A stretch of DNA of 64,000 nt, from NCBI GenBank assembly GCA_035293985.1, contig DATGLS010000045.1:62001-126000 (forward strand), in the 5' to 3' direction. The notes beneath the pieces were generated by a model. That model was not told the origin of the DNA and did no database searches. It saw only the letters and a list, made by a program, of their open reading frames with translations. Position numbers and translations under genes: made by a program. The stretch's first letter is position 1, and each line of letters starts with the position of its first letter. Below, piece by piece: positions 33,702 through 42,024 of the stretch. The DNA is from JAVDCA01 sp035293985 (GTDB taxonomy: Bacteria > Pseudomonadota > Alphaproteobacteria > Rhizobiales > Xanthobacteraceae).

Positions 33702-33997
33702 GGGATGCGGCGCGAGTACGCGAAATTGTCCGCGTAGCTGATGACGCGGCGCGCGGGCACGTGCGGCTCGGAAAGCTGGTAGGGAATGCCGTGGCGCTCG
33801 CAATAGGCGATCGCTTCCTCCTTGGTCTCGAAGCGCAGGCGCAGCTGCGACTGCGTGTCCCCGGACGAGGTCCAGCCCATCAACGGCTCGATCTCACGCG
33901 GCTCGGAGGGCTCGTAGTCGAGAACCCAGTCCTTGGTCTTGGCTTGGCCCGACTGCATCGCGGTCTTGGCCGGCTTGTAGATGCGCGCCACGCTCAT
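33689..33997 (-). CDS. NDUFS4-like ETC Complex I subunit (PF04800 type)
   Basis: 102 residues from the ATG at 33997 with GGAGA 5 nt upstream. RIYKPAKTAMQSGQAKTKDW, MGWTSSGDTQSQLRLRF, KEEAIAYCERHG and the C-terminal YADNFAYSRRIPWTH match the alphaproteobacterial homologue of mitochondrial NDUFS4 (18 kDa). It is an accessory subunit of NADH dehydrogenase near the Fe-S arm. It is unusual that the polysaccharide methyltransferase gene overlaps its 3' end. A longer frame upstream runs antisense-free through tRNA-Pro and is rejected. Confidence 0.93.
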   Translation of the reverse strand: MSVARIYKPAKTAMQSGQAKTKDWVLDYEPSEPREIEPLMGWTSSGDTQSQLRLRFETKEEAIAYCERHGIPYQLSEPHVPARRVISYADNFAYSRRIPWTH

Positions 33998-34056
33998 GCG
34001 ATCTCCAAGTTTGCGATCTCCGAGGTGCAAATTCGTCGCAAATCCGCAACCGGTCC

Positions 34057-34133
<77 letters not shown>

Positions 34134-34263
34134 TCAGGACGGCTGGCCCCTCGATACACGCTCAGGCCGAGGCGAGCAAGGCGAGGACTTTCCCTTCCTT
34201 ACCTCCCTCTCCCCGGCGGGCTCCCTTGCGGGGAGACGGAAGAAGAGAACGAAGGAAACGAAG

Positions 34264-34725
34264 CTAATGCCCGTTGAAGATCGGGTAGCCCACCTTGTCC
34301 CCGGGCGCGATGCCGTACTTCCGGGCGGTGCCGGCCACCACCTCGAGCACGGCGCGCACCGGCTCGCCCGACGGGATGATGCGCTCGGACTCGGTCGGCG
34401 TGTTCTCGGCGATGCGCGCGATGGTGCCGTCGTGGCGGATGAAGATCATGTCGAGGGAGACGAGCGTGTTCTTCATCCACATGGTGACCTGCTGGTCCTC
34501 CTTGAAGTCGAACAGCATGCCGTAGCCGTCCGGCACCTGCTTGACGAACATCAGGCCCTTCTCGCGCTCCTCGTCGGTCACCGCGACGTCGACATTGAAG
34601 ACGCGCACGCCGTCCTTGGTGGCGATCTCGAGCGTGCCCTTCTCCATCGCGCCTGTGGGCGGCGCCGCGATGAACGGAACGAGCACGAACGTGAAGATCA
34701 GAAACAATACGGATCGGCGGACCAT
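34264..34725 (-). CDS. DUF192 family exported protein
   Basis: 153 residues: a signal peptide MVRRSVLFLIFTFVLVPFIAA and a DUF192 core with EREKGLMFVKQVPDGYGMLFDF, MWMKNTLVSLDMIFI and EVVAGTARKYGIAPGDKVGY. The length and core are complete. Function of the family is not established. A predicted promoter lies just upstream (34757-34786), and a terminator after the cold-shock gene separates it from that transcript. Confidence 0.92.
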   Translation of the reverse strand: MVRRSVLFLIFTFVLVPFIAAPPTGAMEKGTLEIATKDGVRVFNVDVAVTDEEREKGLMFVKQVPDGYGMLFDFKEDQQVTMWMKNTLVSLDMIFIRHDGTIARIAENTPTESERIIPSGEPVRAVLEVVAGTARKYGIAPGDKVGYPIFNGH

Positions 34726-34756
34726 TGCGACGGCGCTCCAATGCGGCCCCGCCGGT

Positions 34757-34786
34757 TTTATAGGCGACGCTCCATCCGGTCGGCAA
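34757..34786 (-). promoter_or_regulatory. Predicted sigma-70-type promoter for the DUF192 gene
   Basis: On the minus strand: TTGCCG (-35, 34786-34781), an 18-bp spacer, TATAAA (-10, 34762-34757). The start codon of the DUF192 gene is 31 nt downstream of the -10. AT-rich hexamers are rare in this GC-rich sequence, which favours a real site. Confidence 0.6.
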
Positions 34787-34822
34787 CGTCACCCGGACCG
34801 TTGCGCGCGCGCAACACGTTTC

Positions 34823-34854
34823 AAAAAAATGAAGGGCGGGCCCGCTGCCCGCCC
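34823..34854 (-). terminator. Rho-independent terminator of the cold-shock gene
   Basis: Minus strand: stem GGGCGGGC (34854-34847), loop AGCGG, stem GCCCGCCC (34841-34834), then TTCATTTTTTT (to 34823). It starts 46 nt after the stop of the cold-shock gene. Confidence 0.85.
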
Positions 34855-34900
34855 TCGCCACACGTAACGAAGCTCGATGTCGTCAGTGTCGTCAGTGACC

Positions 34901-35512
34901 TCAGTGCGATGCCGGACCGCCATGCGTGCCGCCGTCCGGGCGGACCTCGGTCGCCATCATGCCCTTGGGGCCGGGGCCGAAGCGCACCAGCACGGTCTGG
35001 CCAGGGCGGAGCTCGGTGATGCCGTAGCGGCGCAGCGTCTCCATGTGCACGAAGATGTCGGGCGTGCCCTCGCCGCGCGTGAGGAAGCCGAAGCCGCGCA
35101 GCCGGTTGAACCATTTGACGATCGCGCGCTCGAGCCCGCTCGTCGGCGCGACCTGCACGTGGGTGCGCGGCGGCGGCAGCTGCGCCGGATGGATCGCGGT
35201 GGATTCATCCATCGTTACAATGCGAAAAGCCTGTAATCCCTTGGGTCGCGCGAGCGCCTCGCAGACCACGCGCGCGCCCTCATAGGCGGTCTGATAGCCA
35301 TCGCGGCGCAGGCAGGTGACGTGCAACAGGACGTCAGCCATGCCGTTGTCCGGAACGATGAACCCATAGCCCTTCGAGACGTCGAACCACTTGATGACAC
35401 CGGTCACCTCGATGACGGCGGCACCCGGCTCCGGCAGGAAATCGCCGAGCGCGTCCGGGACGGACTGGATGTTGGTGATTGGCCCCTTCGGCCGCATTTC
35501 GTCGGACGCCAT
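34901..35512 (-). CDS. Cold-shock protein with two cold-shock domains
   Basis: 203 residues with two CSD modules. The first (about 35-100) has IKWFDVSKGYGFIVPD (RNP1) and DVLLHV (RNP2). The second (about 130-190) has VKWFNRLRGFGFLTRGEG and DIFVHM. The tandem-CSD layout of about 200 residues is typical of Rhizobiales. It binds single-stranded nucleic acid, acting as an RNA chaperone. A strong intrinsic terminator follows. Confidence 0.93.
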   Translation of the reverse strand: MASDEMRPKGPITNIQSVPDALGDFLPEPGAAVIEVTGVIKWFDVSKGYGFIVPDNGMADVLLHVTCLRRDGYQTAYEGARVVCEALARPKGLQAFRIVTMDESTAIHPAQLPPPRTHVQVAPTSGLERAIVKWFNRLRGFGFLTRGEGTPDIFVHMETLRRYGITELRPGQTVLVRFGPGPKGMMATEVRPDGGTHGGPASH

Positions 35513-35698
35513 GACGACGAAGGCTCTCTGTTCCGGCGCGCCGTCTGACGGGCGCTTTAGACAACGAATCTCTAGAAGGAGGATAACACCCCGCGGAGGA
35601 TCACGAAGAACAAAATTGAATCAATCAACCTGCGCGGCGCCATGCCTGTGAACATCTGGCAAAAGACGAATCACTTCCTACGCATGCGACAAATGGAA

Positions 35699-36442
35699 TC
35701 AGTGCGCCACGAACCGCGACAATACGGTACCGATGTCCTCCCGGATGACCAGGTCGGCGATGTCGTCGAATTCGGTCGCGTCGCGGTTGAGGATGACCAG
35801 GCGGGCGCCGTTGCGTTTGGCCATCAACGGGAAACCGGCCGCCGGCCACACCACCAGCGACGACCCGATGGCGAGGAAGAGGTCGCACATGAGGGTCAGC
35901 TGCTCGGCCTTCCACATCGGGCCCTCAGGCATTGCCTGGCCAAAGGAAATCGTCGCCGTCTTGATGTAGCCGCCACAGTCGCAGTCGGGCGAGCGGCCGT
36001 CGGACGAGAACCTTTCGCGAATCCAGGCGAGCTCGTAGCGCTTGGCGCAGTCGAGGCAAGTCGCGTAGGTCGTGTTGCCGTGCAGCTCGACCACCGCGGC
36101 GTCCGGGATGCCGGACGCCTGATGCAGATTATCGATGTTCTGGGTGATCACGCCGGGTGATTTGCCGGACTGATAGAGCCGCGCCAGCGCCAGATGACCC
36201 CGGCCGGGCCGGGCTGTGGAAAACTGCGCGTCCATGGCGAGCCGGCGCCGCCAGGACTCGTCGCGCATCTCCTGGCTCCCCATGAACTCGTCGAAGCCGA
36301 TCGGCTTGTACTTGGTCCAGATGCCGCCCGGCGAGCGGAAATCCGGGATGCCACACTCGGTCGAGATGCCGGCGCCCGTGAACGGGACGACGGTCCGGGC
36401 CTGCTCGATCAGCTCCTGCAAACGGTCGGCGTCGCTCGGCAT
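35699..36442 (-). CDS. cobB: NAD-dependent protein deacylase, sirtuin family
   Basis: 247 residues from the ATG at 36442; upstream in-frame sequence belongs to a repeat. Sirtuin motifs: GAGIS (23-27) with GIPDFRS, the NAD-binding QNIDNLH (101-107) and catalytic His121 in ELHGN. The zinc site is C129-x2-C132 and C154-x-C156, the second pair being C-x-C rather than C-x2-C. GSSLVVWPAA is in the C-terminal Rossmann part. It removes acyl groups from lysines using NAD+ and probably regulates metabolic enzymes. Confidence 0.93.
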   Translation of the reverse strand: MPSDADRLQELIEQARTVVPFTGAGISTECGIPDFRSPGGIWTKYKPIGFDEFMGSQEMRDESWRRRLAMDAQFSTARPGRGHLALARLYQSGKSPGVITQNIDNLHQASGIPDAAVVELHGNTTYATCLDCAKRYELAWIRERFSSDGRSPDCDCGGYIKTATISFGQAMPEGPMWKAEQLTLMCDLFLAIGSSLVVWPAAGFPLMAKRNGARLVILNRDATEFDDIADLVIREDIGTVLSRFVAH

Positions 36443-36550
36443 TGGCGTTCTTTGATGGGTCCGGTGCTCGCGTTCTTGCGGTGCGGGATGATGAGTTGCG
36501 GGCCGGGTACCGTGGCGGGCCCTCGGTCCATATAATAATGTGCGGCGGAT

Positions 36551-36630
36551 AGGGAATGGCGAATAGCGAATAGGATGGAAGGCCCGGTGCCCCCCCCACT
36601 TGCTACTCGCCATTCGCTATTCGCTCCCCG
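36551..36630. repeat. Family-G inverted heptamer repeat (GCGAATA units)
   Basis: GGCGAATAGCGAATAG on the left and CGCCATTCGCTATTCGCT on the right form a long imperfect hairpin between the divergent sirtuin and glyoxalase genes. A second, longer copy is at 50588-50680. Confidence 0.85.
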
Positions 36631-36653
36631 GCCGTCCTGAACATGAGGCTCTC

Positions 36654-37109
36654 ATGCGTTACCTTCATACCATGCTGCGTGTGCGCGATCTCGACGCGGC
36701 GCTCGACTTCTATTGCAACAAGCTCGGGCTCAAGGAGACCCGTCGGCGCGTCGACGAGAAGAACCGCTACACCCTCGTCTTCCTCACCGGCGCCGACGAC
36801 ATGGGACTCGTCGAGGCAAGCAAGAAGCAGGGCCGTCCGGGGCCGGAGGTCGAGCTCACCTACAACTGGGACACCGAGGACTACGGCGAGGCGCGCTACT
36901 TCGGCCATCTCGCCTTCGAGGTCGACGACATCTATGCGACCTGCGATCGCCTGATGAAGGCCGGCGTCACCATCAACCGCCCGCCGCGCGATGGCACCAT
37001 GGCGTTCGTGCGCTCGCCCGACCATCACTCGATCGAATTGCTGCAGAAGGGCGCAGCCAAGCCCCCGCAAGAGCCCTGGTCCTCGATGAAGAACACCGGC
37101 AAGTGGTGA
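36654..37109 (+). CDS. gloA: Lactoylglutathione lyase (glyoxalase I)
   Basis: 151 residues from the ATG at 36654 (MRYLHTM). The metal ligands align with E. coli GloA: His5, Glu67 (in ELTYNW), His85 (YFGHLAF) and Glu128 (HHSIELL). This is the Ni/Co-type short form. It converts the hemithioacetal of methylglyoxal and glutathione to S-lactoylglutathione. The stop codon lies in the first unit of a 19-bp tandem repeat. Confidence 0.96.
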   Translation: MRYLHTMLRVRDLDAALDFYCNKLGLKETRRRVDEKNRYTLVFLTGADDMGLVEASKKQGRPGPEVELTYNWDTEDYGEARYFGHLAFEVDDIYATCDRLMKAGVTINRPPRDGTMAFVRSPDHHSIELLQKGAAKPPQEPWSSMKNTGKW

Positions 37110-37157
37110 ACTCCTGCCGAAGTGGTGAGCTTCTCCCGAAGTGGTGAGCTTCTCGCT
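37101..37157. repeat. 19-bp tandem repeat, three units
   Basis: Units AAGTGGTGAACTCCTGCCG (37101-37119), AAGTGGTGAGCTTCTCCCG (37120-37138) and AAGTGGTGAGCTTCTCGCT (37139-37157). Unit 1 contains the last two codons and the TGA stop of gloA, so the array grew from the gene end. Confidence 0.9.
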
Positions 37158-37162
37158 TTCTG

Positions 37163-37236
37163 TTCCCCACCCCCCCCGAGCGAAGCGAGTGGCGGGGAGG
37201 TGATAGCGGTGGGGGGCGCCGCTTGCTCCGTACTCG
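37163..37236. repeat. Family-B repeat (short form)
   Basis: CCCCACCCCCCCCGAGCGAAG, GTGGCGGGGAGG and GTGGGGGGCGCCGCTTGCTC. It lies between gloA and tRNA-Glu. Confidence 0.8.
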
Positions 37237-37310
37237 CATTGCGCGCCCCTGCCCTTGCCTTGCCCACTCCGGCAAAGCTCTCTATACGTCCGGGCGATTT
37301 CCCAAGCCCC

Positions 37311-37386
37311 GCGCCCTTCGTCTAGCGGTCCAGGACGCCGCCCTTTCACGGCGGAAACACGGGTTCGATTCCCGTAGGGCGCGCCA
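37311..37386 (+). tRNA. tRNA-Glu (anticodon TTC)
   Basis: Acceptor GCGCCCT pairs with AGGGCGC. D-arm GTCTAGCGGTCCAGGAC. The anticodon stem is CCGCC/GGCGG with loop CTTTCAC (anticodon TTC), and the T-arm ACGGG-TTCGATT-CCCGT follows. CCA is encoded at 37384-37386. Confidence 0.97.
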
Positions 37387-37481
37387 TTCGTACGAAACCG
37401 GGCACCCTCTTGATGGCGGAAAATCGATCAGGCTTGCCGGTTCTCGGCTTCGCGGATCTGCGCTCGAGCGGGAGCGTTCAT

Positions 37482-37890
37482 TCAATCCGAAAGCCCGGCG
37501 AGGATCCTCTCGAGCGCGCTTGGAAAAGACCGCACCCGGACGCCGGTCGCATTGAACACCGCGTTGGCGATCGCGGCGCCCGAGGCGCAGATCGCGAGCT
37601 CGCCGACACCCTTGCGGCCGACCGGGTTGGCGTTGAAGTCGGCGCCGTCGAGCAGGACGACGACCTCGATCTCCGGCGCGTCCGCATGCGGCGAAACGAT
37701 AGCCGGCGAGATCGCGGTTGATGAAAGCGCCGGAGCGCGGATCGACCACCCCCTCCTCGTGCGGCGCCGCGCCGAGCCCGCAGATCAGGCCGCCGAGCAG
37801 CTGCGATCGCGCGGTCTTCGGGTTGAGGATGCGCCCCCGATGTGGATCGCGATGAGCTCGGCGTAACCCATAGGACATGGGAGCGCAGCT
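37482..37890 (-). pseudogene. Decayed C-terminal remnant of a xanthine dehydrogenase-type molybdopterin subunit
   Basis: Minus-strand translation gives three collinear pieces in different frames: GYAELIAIHIG; RILNPKTARSQLLGGLICG followed by FINRDLAGYRF; and EVVVLLDGADFNANPVGRKG, VGELAICASG ending LERILAGLSD at a TGA (37484-37482). Together they match the end of YagR/CoxL-type subunits (the GVGELAICASGAAIANAV region corresponds to GAGEAGTI of the intact gene at 13.5 kb). At least two frameshifts, and loss of everything upstream, mark it as a pseudogene. It lies between tRNA-Glu and a Bug gene. Confidence 0.8.
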
Positions 37891-38025
37891 CAGCCTCATC
37901 GGGAGGAACTAAGCCCGGATTTCGGGACTGCCGATGGTCGCGTTTTTCGCCGCGTAGGACATGCGCCTCATGACACCCGCGAGCGGGGTCGCGATCGTCT
38001 GGTCCTCTCGATTCTGGAGACCTGC

Positions 38026-39009
38026 ATGTTCCTTGCCCGCAGAACCATGGTTCGCCTCGCCGCCGTCGCCATCGCGGCTCTCGGTGTGGGCGCCGAGCCG
38101 GCGTGCGCCCGGGATCCTTTCCCGAGCAGGCCGATCAAGATCGTCGTGCCGGTCGCGGCGGGCGGCGCGCCCGACGTCGTTGCCCGCATCGTCGCCGACA
38201 AACTTGCGCAAAAACTCGGAAAGGTCGTCATTGTCGAGGATCGGCCGGGCGGGGGCGAGCGGATCGGCGCTGAGTTCGTCGCTAAGGCTGAGCCCGACGG
38301 TTATACGCTGCTTGCCGCTCCACCGGGCTCGCTCGTCATCAGCCCCATCCTGTTCTCGCACCTCAATTACGATGCGACGGCATTCGTGCCGGTCACGGTG
38401 CTCACGTCCGGGCATCTGGTGCTGGTGACCAGCCCGGTCCTGAACATCACCAGTCTCGCCGATCTGGTGGCACGGGCAAAAGCGAATCCCGGTAGGATCA
38501 CCTATGCGTCGCCCGGTACGGGCACGCCACCCCATCTCACCGGCGAGATGCTCAAGGCAGCCGCGCATATCGAGACGACGCACGTGCCCTACAAGGGCCT
38601 TGCGCCCGCGCTGACCGATCTCCTCGCCGGGCATGTCGATGTCATGTTCGACAACCTCGGCAACTCGATCAGCTATATCCGTAGCGGCCGGCTCAAGGCC
38701 CTCGGCATCGCCGACGATGCGCGCATCGCTGAACTCCCCGACGTGCCGCCGATCGCCCAAACCTTTCCGGGCGTGCACTCGACCAGCTGGTTCGGTGTTG
38801 TGGCTCCGCCCAAGACGCCGCGGGAGATTGCCGACAGGCTCGCCGCCGTCATTGCCGAAGTGCTGCACTCCCCGGAGGTCGTGGAGAAGCTGAAGACGAT
38901 GTCATTCACGCCGGTCGGAAGCTCGCCCGCCGAGATGGCCAAATTCTTGCTCGAGGAATCGACGCGCTGGCGCGCCGTCATCGCAGCGGCCGGCATCAGG
39001 GCCGAATAA
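38026..39009 (+). CDS. Tripartite tricarboxylate transporter substrate-binding protein (Bug/TctC family)
   Basis: 327-residue periplasmic receptor, third in the window. Signal peptide to about residue 28 (GAEPACARD). Hallmarks: IKIVVPVAAGGAPDVVARI, VEDRPGGGERIGAEFVA, THVPYKGLAPALTDLLAGHV and a C-terminal STRWRAVIAAAGIRAE. Its TAA overlaps the ATG of the methyltransferase gene (TAATG at 39007-39011). The coding sequence is slightly less GC-rich than its neighbours. Confidence 0.93.
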   Translation: MFLARRTMVRLAAVAIAALGVGAEPACARDPFPSRPIKIVVPVAAGGAPDVVARIVADKLAQKLGKVVIVEDRPGGGERIGAEFVAKAEPDGYTLLAAPPGSLVISPILFSHLNYDATAFVPVTVLTSGHLVLVTSPVLNITSLADLVARAKANPGRITYASPGTGTPPHLTGEMLKAAAHIETTHVPYKGLAPALTDLLAGHVDVMFDNLGNSISYIRSGRLKALGIADDARIAELPDVPPIAQTFPGVHSTSWFGVVAPPKTPREIADRLAAVIAEVLHSPEVVEKLKTMSFTPVGSSPAEMAKFLLEESTRWRAVIAAAGIRAE

Positions 39010-39806
39010 TGTGGGCGGACGATGACGCCGCGATCCGCTTCGACCACGGCGCCGCCTACGAGCGCTTCATGGGGTGCTGGAGCCGTGCCGCCGGCGCGCT
39101 CTTTCTCGACTGGCTCGCGCCGCCAGCAGAGGCCCGTTGGCTCGAGATCGGCTGCGGCACGGGAGCATTCACTGAGCTCATTCTTCAACGGTGCCGGCCC
39201 GCCGCGATCGTCGCGGTCGATCCGGCGCCAGCGCAAGTCGCCTACGCGCGCCGCCGAACGGACGCAAACGTAATCTCGTTTCACGTGGCGTCCGCGGAGG
39301 CGCTGCCTTGTAGCGATGAAAGCCAAGACGTCGTGGTCTCGGCGCTGGCGCTCAACTTCATCGCGGATCGTCCGGCTGCTCTGCGTGAGATGCGGCGTGT
39401 CGCGCGAGCCCACGGGATTATCGCCGCCTACGTATGGGATTTCGCAGGCGGGCGCATGCCGAACGCGCCGCTGGTCGAGGCGCTGCGGCATCTCAAAATT
39501 GTGGGACCGGCACCGCCGGGCGGCAGAGACTGCGCTCTCGCGCCGCTGCGGTCCCTGCTCGCAGGCGCCGGGCTTACCAACATCGAAACGACGGCGCTCG
39601 ACATCGCGGTGACTTACGCCGATTTCACAACATTCTGGCACGCGCAGACGCCGAGCTTCAGCCCGACAACTCGGCTGATTGCGCGGCTGTCGCCGGCTCA
39701 GCGCGCGGCGCTCATCAATGTGCTGTGCAGGGCACTCCCCCTGCGCCCGGACGGCAGCATTGCGTACCTGGCGCGAGCGCACGCGGTCAGGGGATGCCTG
39801 CCGTGA
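39009..39806 (+). CDS. Class I SAM-dependent methyltransferase
   Basis: 265 residues. ARWLEIGCGTGAFTELIL is motif I, VAVDPAPAQVAYAR the acidic end of beta2, SQDVVVSALALNFIADRP motif II and ALREMRRVARAHGIIAAYVWD motif III, the UbiE/Methyltransf_11 pattern. Substrate unknown. It overlaps the Bug gene by one base and probably depends on it for translation, an unusual pairing for a transport receptor. Confidence 0.88.
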   Translation: MWADDDAAIRFDHGAAYERFMGCWSRAAGALFLDWLAPPAEARWLEIGCGTGAFTELILQRCRPAAIVAVDPAPAQVAYARRRTDANVISFHVASAEALPCSDESQDVVVSALALNFIADRPAALREMRRVARAHGIIAAYVWDFAGGRMPNAPLVEALRHLKIVGPAPPGGRDCALAPLRSLLAGAGLTNIETTALDIAVTYADFTTFWHAQTPSFSPTTRLIARLSPAQRAALINVLCRALPLRPDGSIAYLARAHAVRGCLP

Positions 39807-39900
39807 GCGACCCGGCCGCTCGCTTGACGACGATGCCCCACGTGCGGATAGTCCCGCCGCATCTGGGTGATCGGAGGGCTTCCGGCCCGCTGCACCCGAA

Positions 39901-41016
39901 ATGCCGAGGTATCGGCGGGCGCGGGATTCGATGCAAGGAGCCGCGGAGCACATCCGCTTTTGCAAGAGCCGGGACGGCACCGGTATCGCCTATGGGGTCA
40001 GCGGATCGGGGCCGCCGCTCGTCTGGGTCCAACACTGGGTGCATCACCTCGAGCACGACGGCGAAAGCCCCATCTGGCGACCCTGGCTCGCCCTACTCAG
40101 CCGTCGGCACACGCTCATCCGCTTTGACTGGCGCGGCTGCGGCTTGTCCGATCGCGACGGCGTCGCGTTCACATTCGAGGGCTACGTTGCCGATCTAGAG
40201 GCGGTGATTGCCGCCCTCGGGCTCGACCGGTTCGCGCTGTTCGGCATGGCCGGCGCCGGGGCCGGCGTGGCGATGAGCGTCGCGGTTGGTCACCCCGGTC
40301 GTGTCACGCGGCTCGTACTGCAAGAGGCTCACACGCGCGGGCGGCTTGCCGGCGCTCCGCCACCCGATCGCGTCGCCGAAGCCCATGCGCGGCTCAAGGT
40401 GATCGAGCTCGGCTGGCCGAATGAGACCCCGGCGTATGGGCAGTTCTTCACCGCGTTGCACGTTCCTGACGCGAGCGCTGCGTGCATTCAGGCCTATAAC
40501 GACCTGCTGCGCCGGACGACAACGCCGCACAATGGGGTGCGGCTGCTGAAAAGCTTCTGGGAAGTCGATGTGTCGGAGATCGTGCCGCAAGTACGCTGCC
40601 CGACGCTTGTGCTGCATTCACGCGATGACTCTGTCATTCCGTTCGACGAAGGACGCAAAGTGGCAGCTCTTATTCCGGGGGCACGTTTCGTGCCGCTCGA
40701 CAGCCGGAACCATGTGCTCACCGCGATCGAGCCTGCGTGGGCGCAGTTCGCAGACATCCTCGACGAGTTTCTCGCCTGCTCGGCCGAGACCACCTCGCCG
40801 GTCAAGTTCGAGCAGCTCACCCCGCGGGAGCGCGATGTCCTCGATGTCCTCGCCGGCGGCGTCGACAACTCCGAAATCGCCGCCCGACTGGGGATCACCG
40901 AGAAGACCACACGCAATCACGTCTCCGCGATTTTCAGCAAGCTCGGTGTGAGCACGCGTGCCCAGGCCGTGGCAGTTGCGCGCGACGGCGGCTTGGGCCA
41001 GCGCAGACTCCGGTGA
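39901..41016 (+). CDS. Alpha/beta-hydrolase-like domain fused to a LuxR-type HTH
   Basis: 371 residues from the ATG at 39901; the ATG at 39931 (residue 11) is an equally good start. Residues ~20-295 are an alpha/beta-hydrolase fold (RFDWRGCGLSDRDG; VLHSRDDSVIPFDEG with the acid D242/D243; SRNHVLT with His271). The nucleophile elbow reads G115-M-A117-G-A, so the usual Ser is Ala and hydrolysis by the classical triad is not expected. Residues ~305-365 form a LuxR/GerE helix-turn-helix (LTPRERDVLDVLAGG, EIAARLGITEKTTRNHVSAI). It probably acts as a ligand-sensing transcription factor using a dead hydrolase as sensor. Confidence 0.88.
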   Translation: MPRYRRARDSMQGAAEHIRFCKSRDGTGIAYGVSGSGPPLVWVQHWVHHLEHDGESPIWRPWLALLSRRHTLIRFDWRGCGLSDRDGVAFTFEGYVADLEAVIAALGLDRFALFGMAGAGAGVAMSVAVGHPGRVTRLVLQEAHTRGRLAGAPPPDRVAEAHARLKVIELGWPNETPAYGQFFTALHVPDASAACIQAYNDLLRRTTTPHNGVRLLKSFWEVDVSEIVPQVRCPTLVLHSRDDSVIPFDEGRKVAALIPGARFVPLDSRNHVLTAIEPAWAQFADILDEFLACSAETTSPVKFEQLTPRERDVLDVLAGGVDNSEIAARLGITEKTTRNHVSAIFSKLGVSTRAQAVAVARDGGLGQRRLR

Positions 41017-41399
41017 TCGCTACGATCCCTGCACGACAATCAGGTTGACGTCGCCGGCATCGCGTTTTCTCCGGCCGCCCGCCGGAAAGCCGCCGGCGTC
41101 ATCGCAGGATTGGTGACCGCGCGCGTCTCAAGAAGCCGGCCCGAGTAATCTCGAGCACGCCTTGCACGCCCGGATCGCCTTACTTCGTGCCGGTGAGCCA
41201 GATGTGCTCACGCAAGGCATCAAGCCGACGGCCTGCGATGAATGCGCACGCGCACCCGTCGTCGACCTCGGGCCATAATTGCCGTTGCCGCTCTACCGAA
41301 CCATCCCCATTTGGGTCCTCGCCGTTCCGGTTTCGTCCGGACGCCAGGATGGACGGAGCGCGCACAAAGCGGAATTCGCAGCGCCCAGCGTCTGCAACG
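41017..41399. other. 383-bp region without a convincing gene
   Basis: Short open stretches occur on the minus strand, one reading GGRRKRDAGDVNLIVVQGS before a TAG and one ending REHIWLTGTK before a TAA. They look codon-like but have no continuous frame. They may be relics of a decayed gene. No repeat family from the rest of the window is seen here. Confidence 0.4.
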
Positions 41400-41933
41400 T
41401 CAGGGCAGCTCAACGATCTCTCGGACCCCGGCGAGGAGCTCGGCTTCGTTGCGGCACCGCACCGTGTAATTGGCCGAGAAGTTCTTGCCTTCTACCTTGA
41501 CGTCGAAAAACTGGCGGTCGGGCAGGAAGGCCAGGATGTCGGTCTTGCCGCTCCTCCAGGTGACGTCATAGAGCTTCACGCTGTGGCCGCTTCGGTCGGT
41601 GAAGTCCTCGCGAAATTTCAATTTTCCGCGAACCAGGTTTTTGGGAGCGAGGAGCTGAACGAAGACGAAATCGTCGCCCTCGAACCAGGTCAGCCATTTG
41701 CTCAGCAGCCACAGGGTGCCCGACAGATGGTCAGGGTTTTCCAATCGCGCGCACGTTTTTCCGAGGTCGTAGATGCCGGCGAACTCGGCCAAGGGCCCGG
41801 AATTGCTCTTCCTCGCATTGTCGAGCAGCGACTGGATCTGCGCCATCGTCGGCATCTCCGCGCGAGCGGGTGCGGCCGTCCACAGGCAGGCGCCGACGAC
41901 GAGGCAGCGGAGCAGAAATTGACGCTTCTTCAT
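41400..41933 (-). CDS. Hypothetical exported protein
   Basis: 177 residues from the ATG at 41933. A clear signal peptide (MKKRQFLLRCLVVGACLWTA..., cleavage after ARA near residue 26) precedes a soluble domain with AEFAGIYDLGKTCARLENPD, FVQLLAPKNLVRGKLKF and YTVRCRNEAELLAGVREIVEL. I do not recognise the family. It is downstream of the TPR/FGE-like gene on the same strand, 91 nt after its stop, so the two may form an operon. Confidence 0.7.
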   Translation of the reverse strand: MKKRQFLLRCLVVGACLWTAAPARAEMPTMAQIQSLLDNARKSNSGPLAEFAGIYDLGKTCARLENPDHLSGTLWLLSKWLTWFEGDDFVFVQLLAPKNLVRGKLKFREDFTDRSGHSVKLYDVTWRSGKTDILAFLPDRQFFDVKVEGKNFSANYTVRCRNEAELLAGVREIVELP

Positions 41934-42024
41934 TCTCGGGGGCCCTGGTGGGTCGGGATGGTTCTTTGCGCCGAAGGACAGGCGGCCGCGGGACGAACAT
42001 CGCATATGTGCGTTCGCCGGGTCA

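Noticed and set aside
41180..41413. 77-codon minus-strand frame
   Set aside because: No plausible start site or domain; possibly a decayed gene, noted only as part of the gene-free interval.
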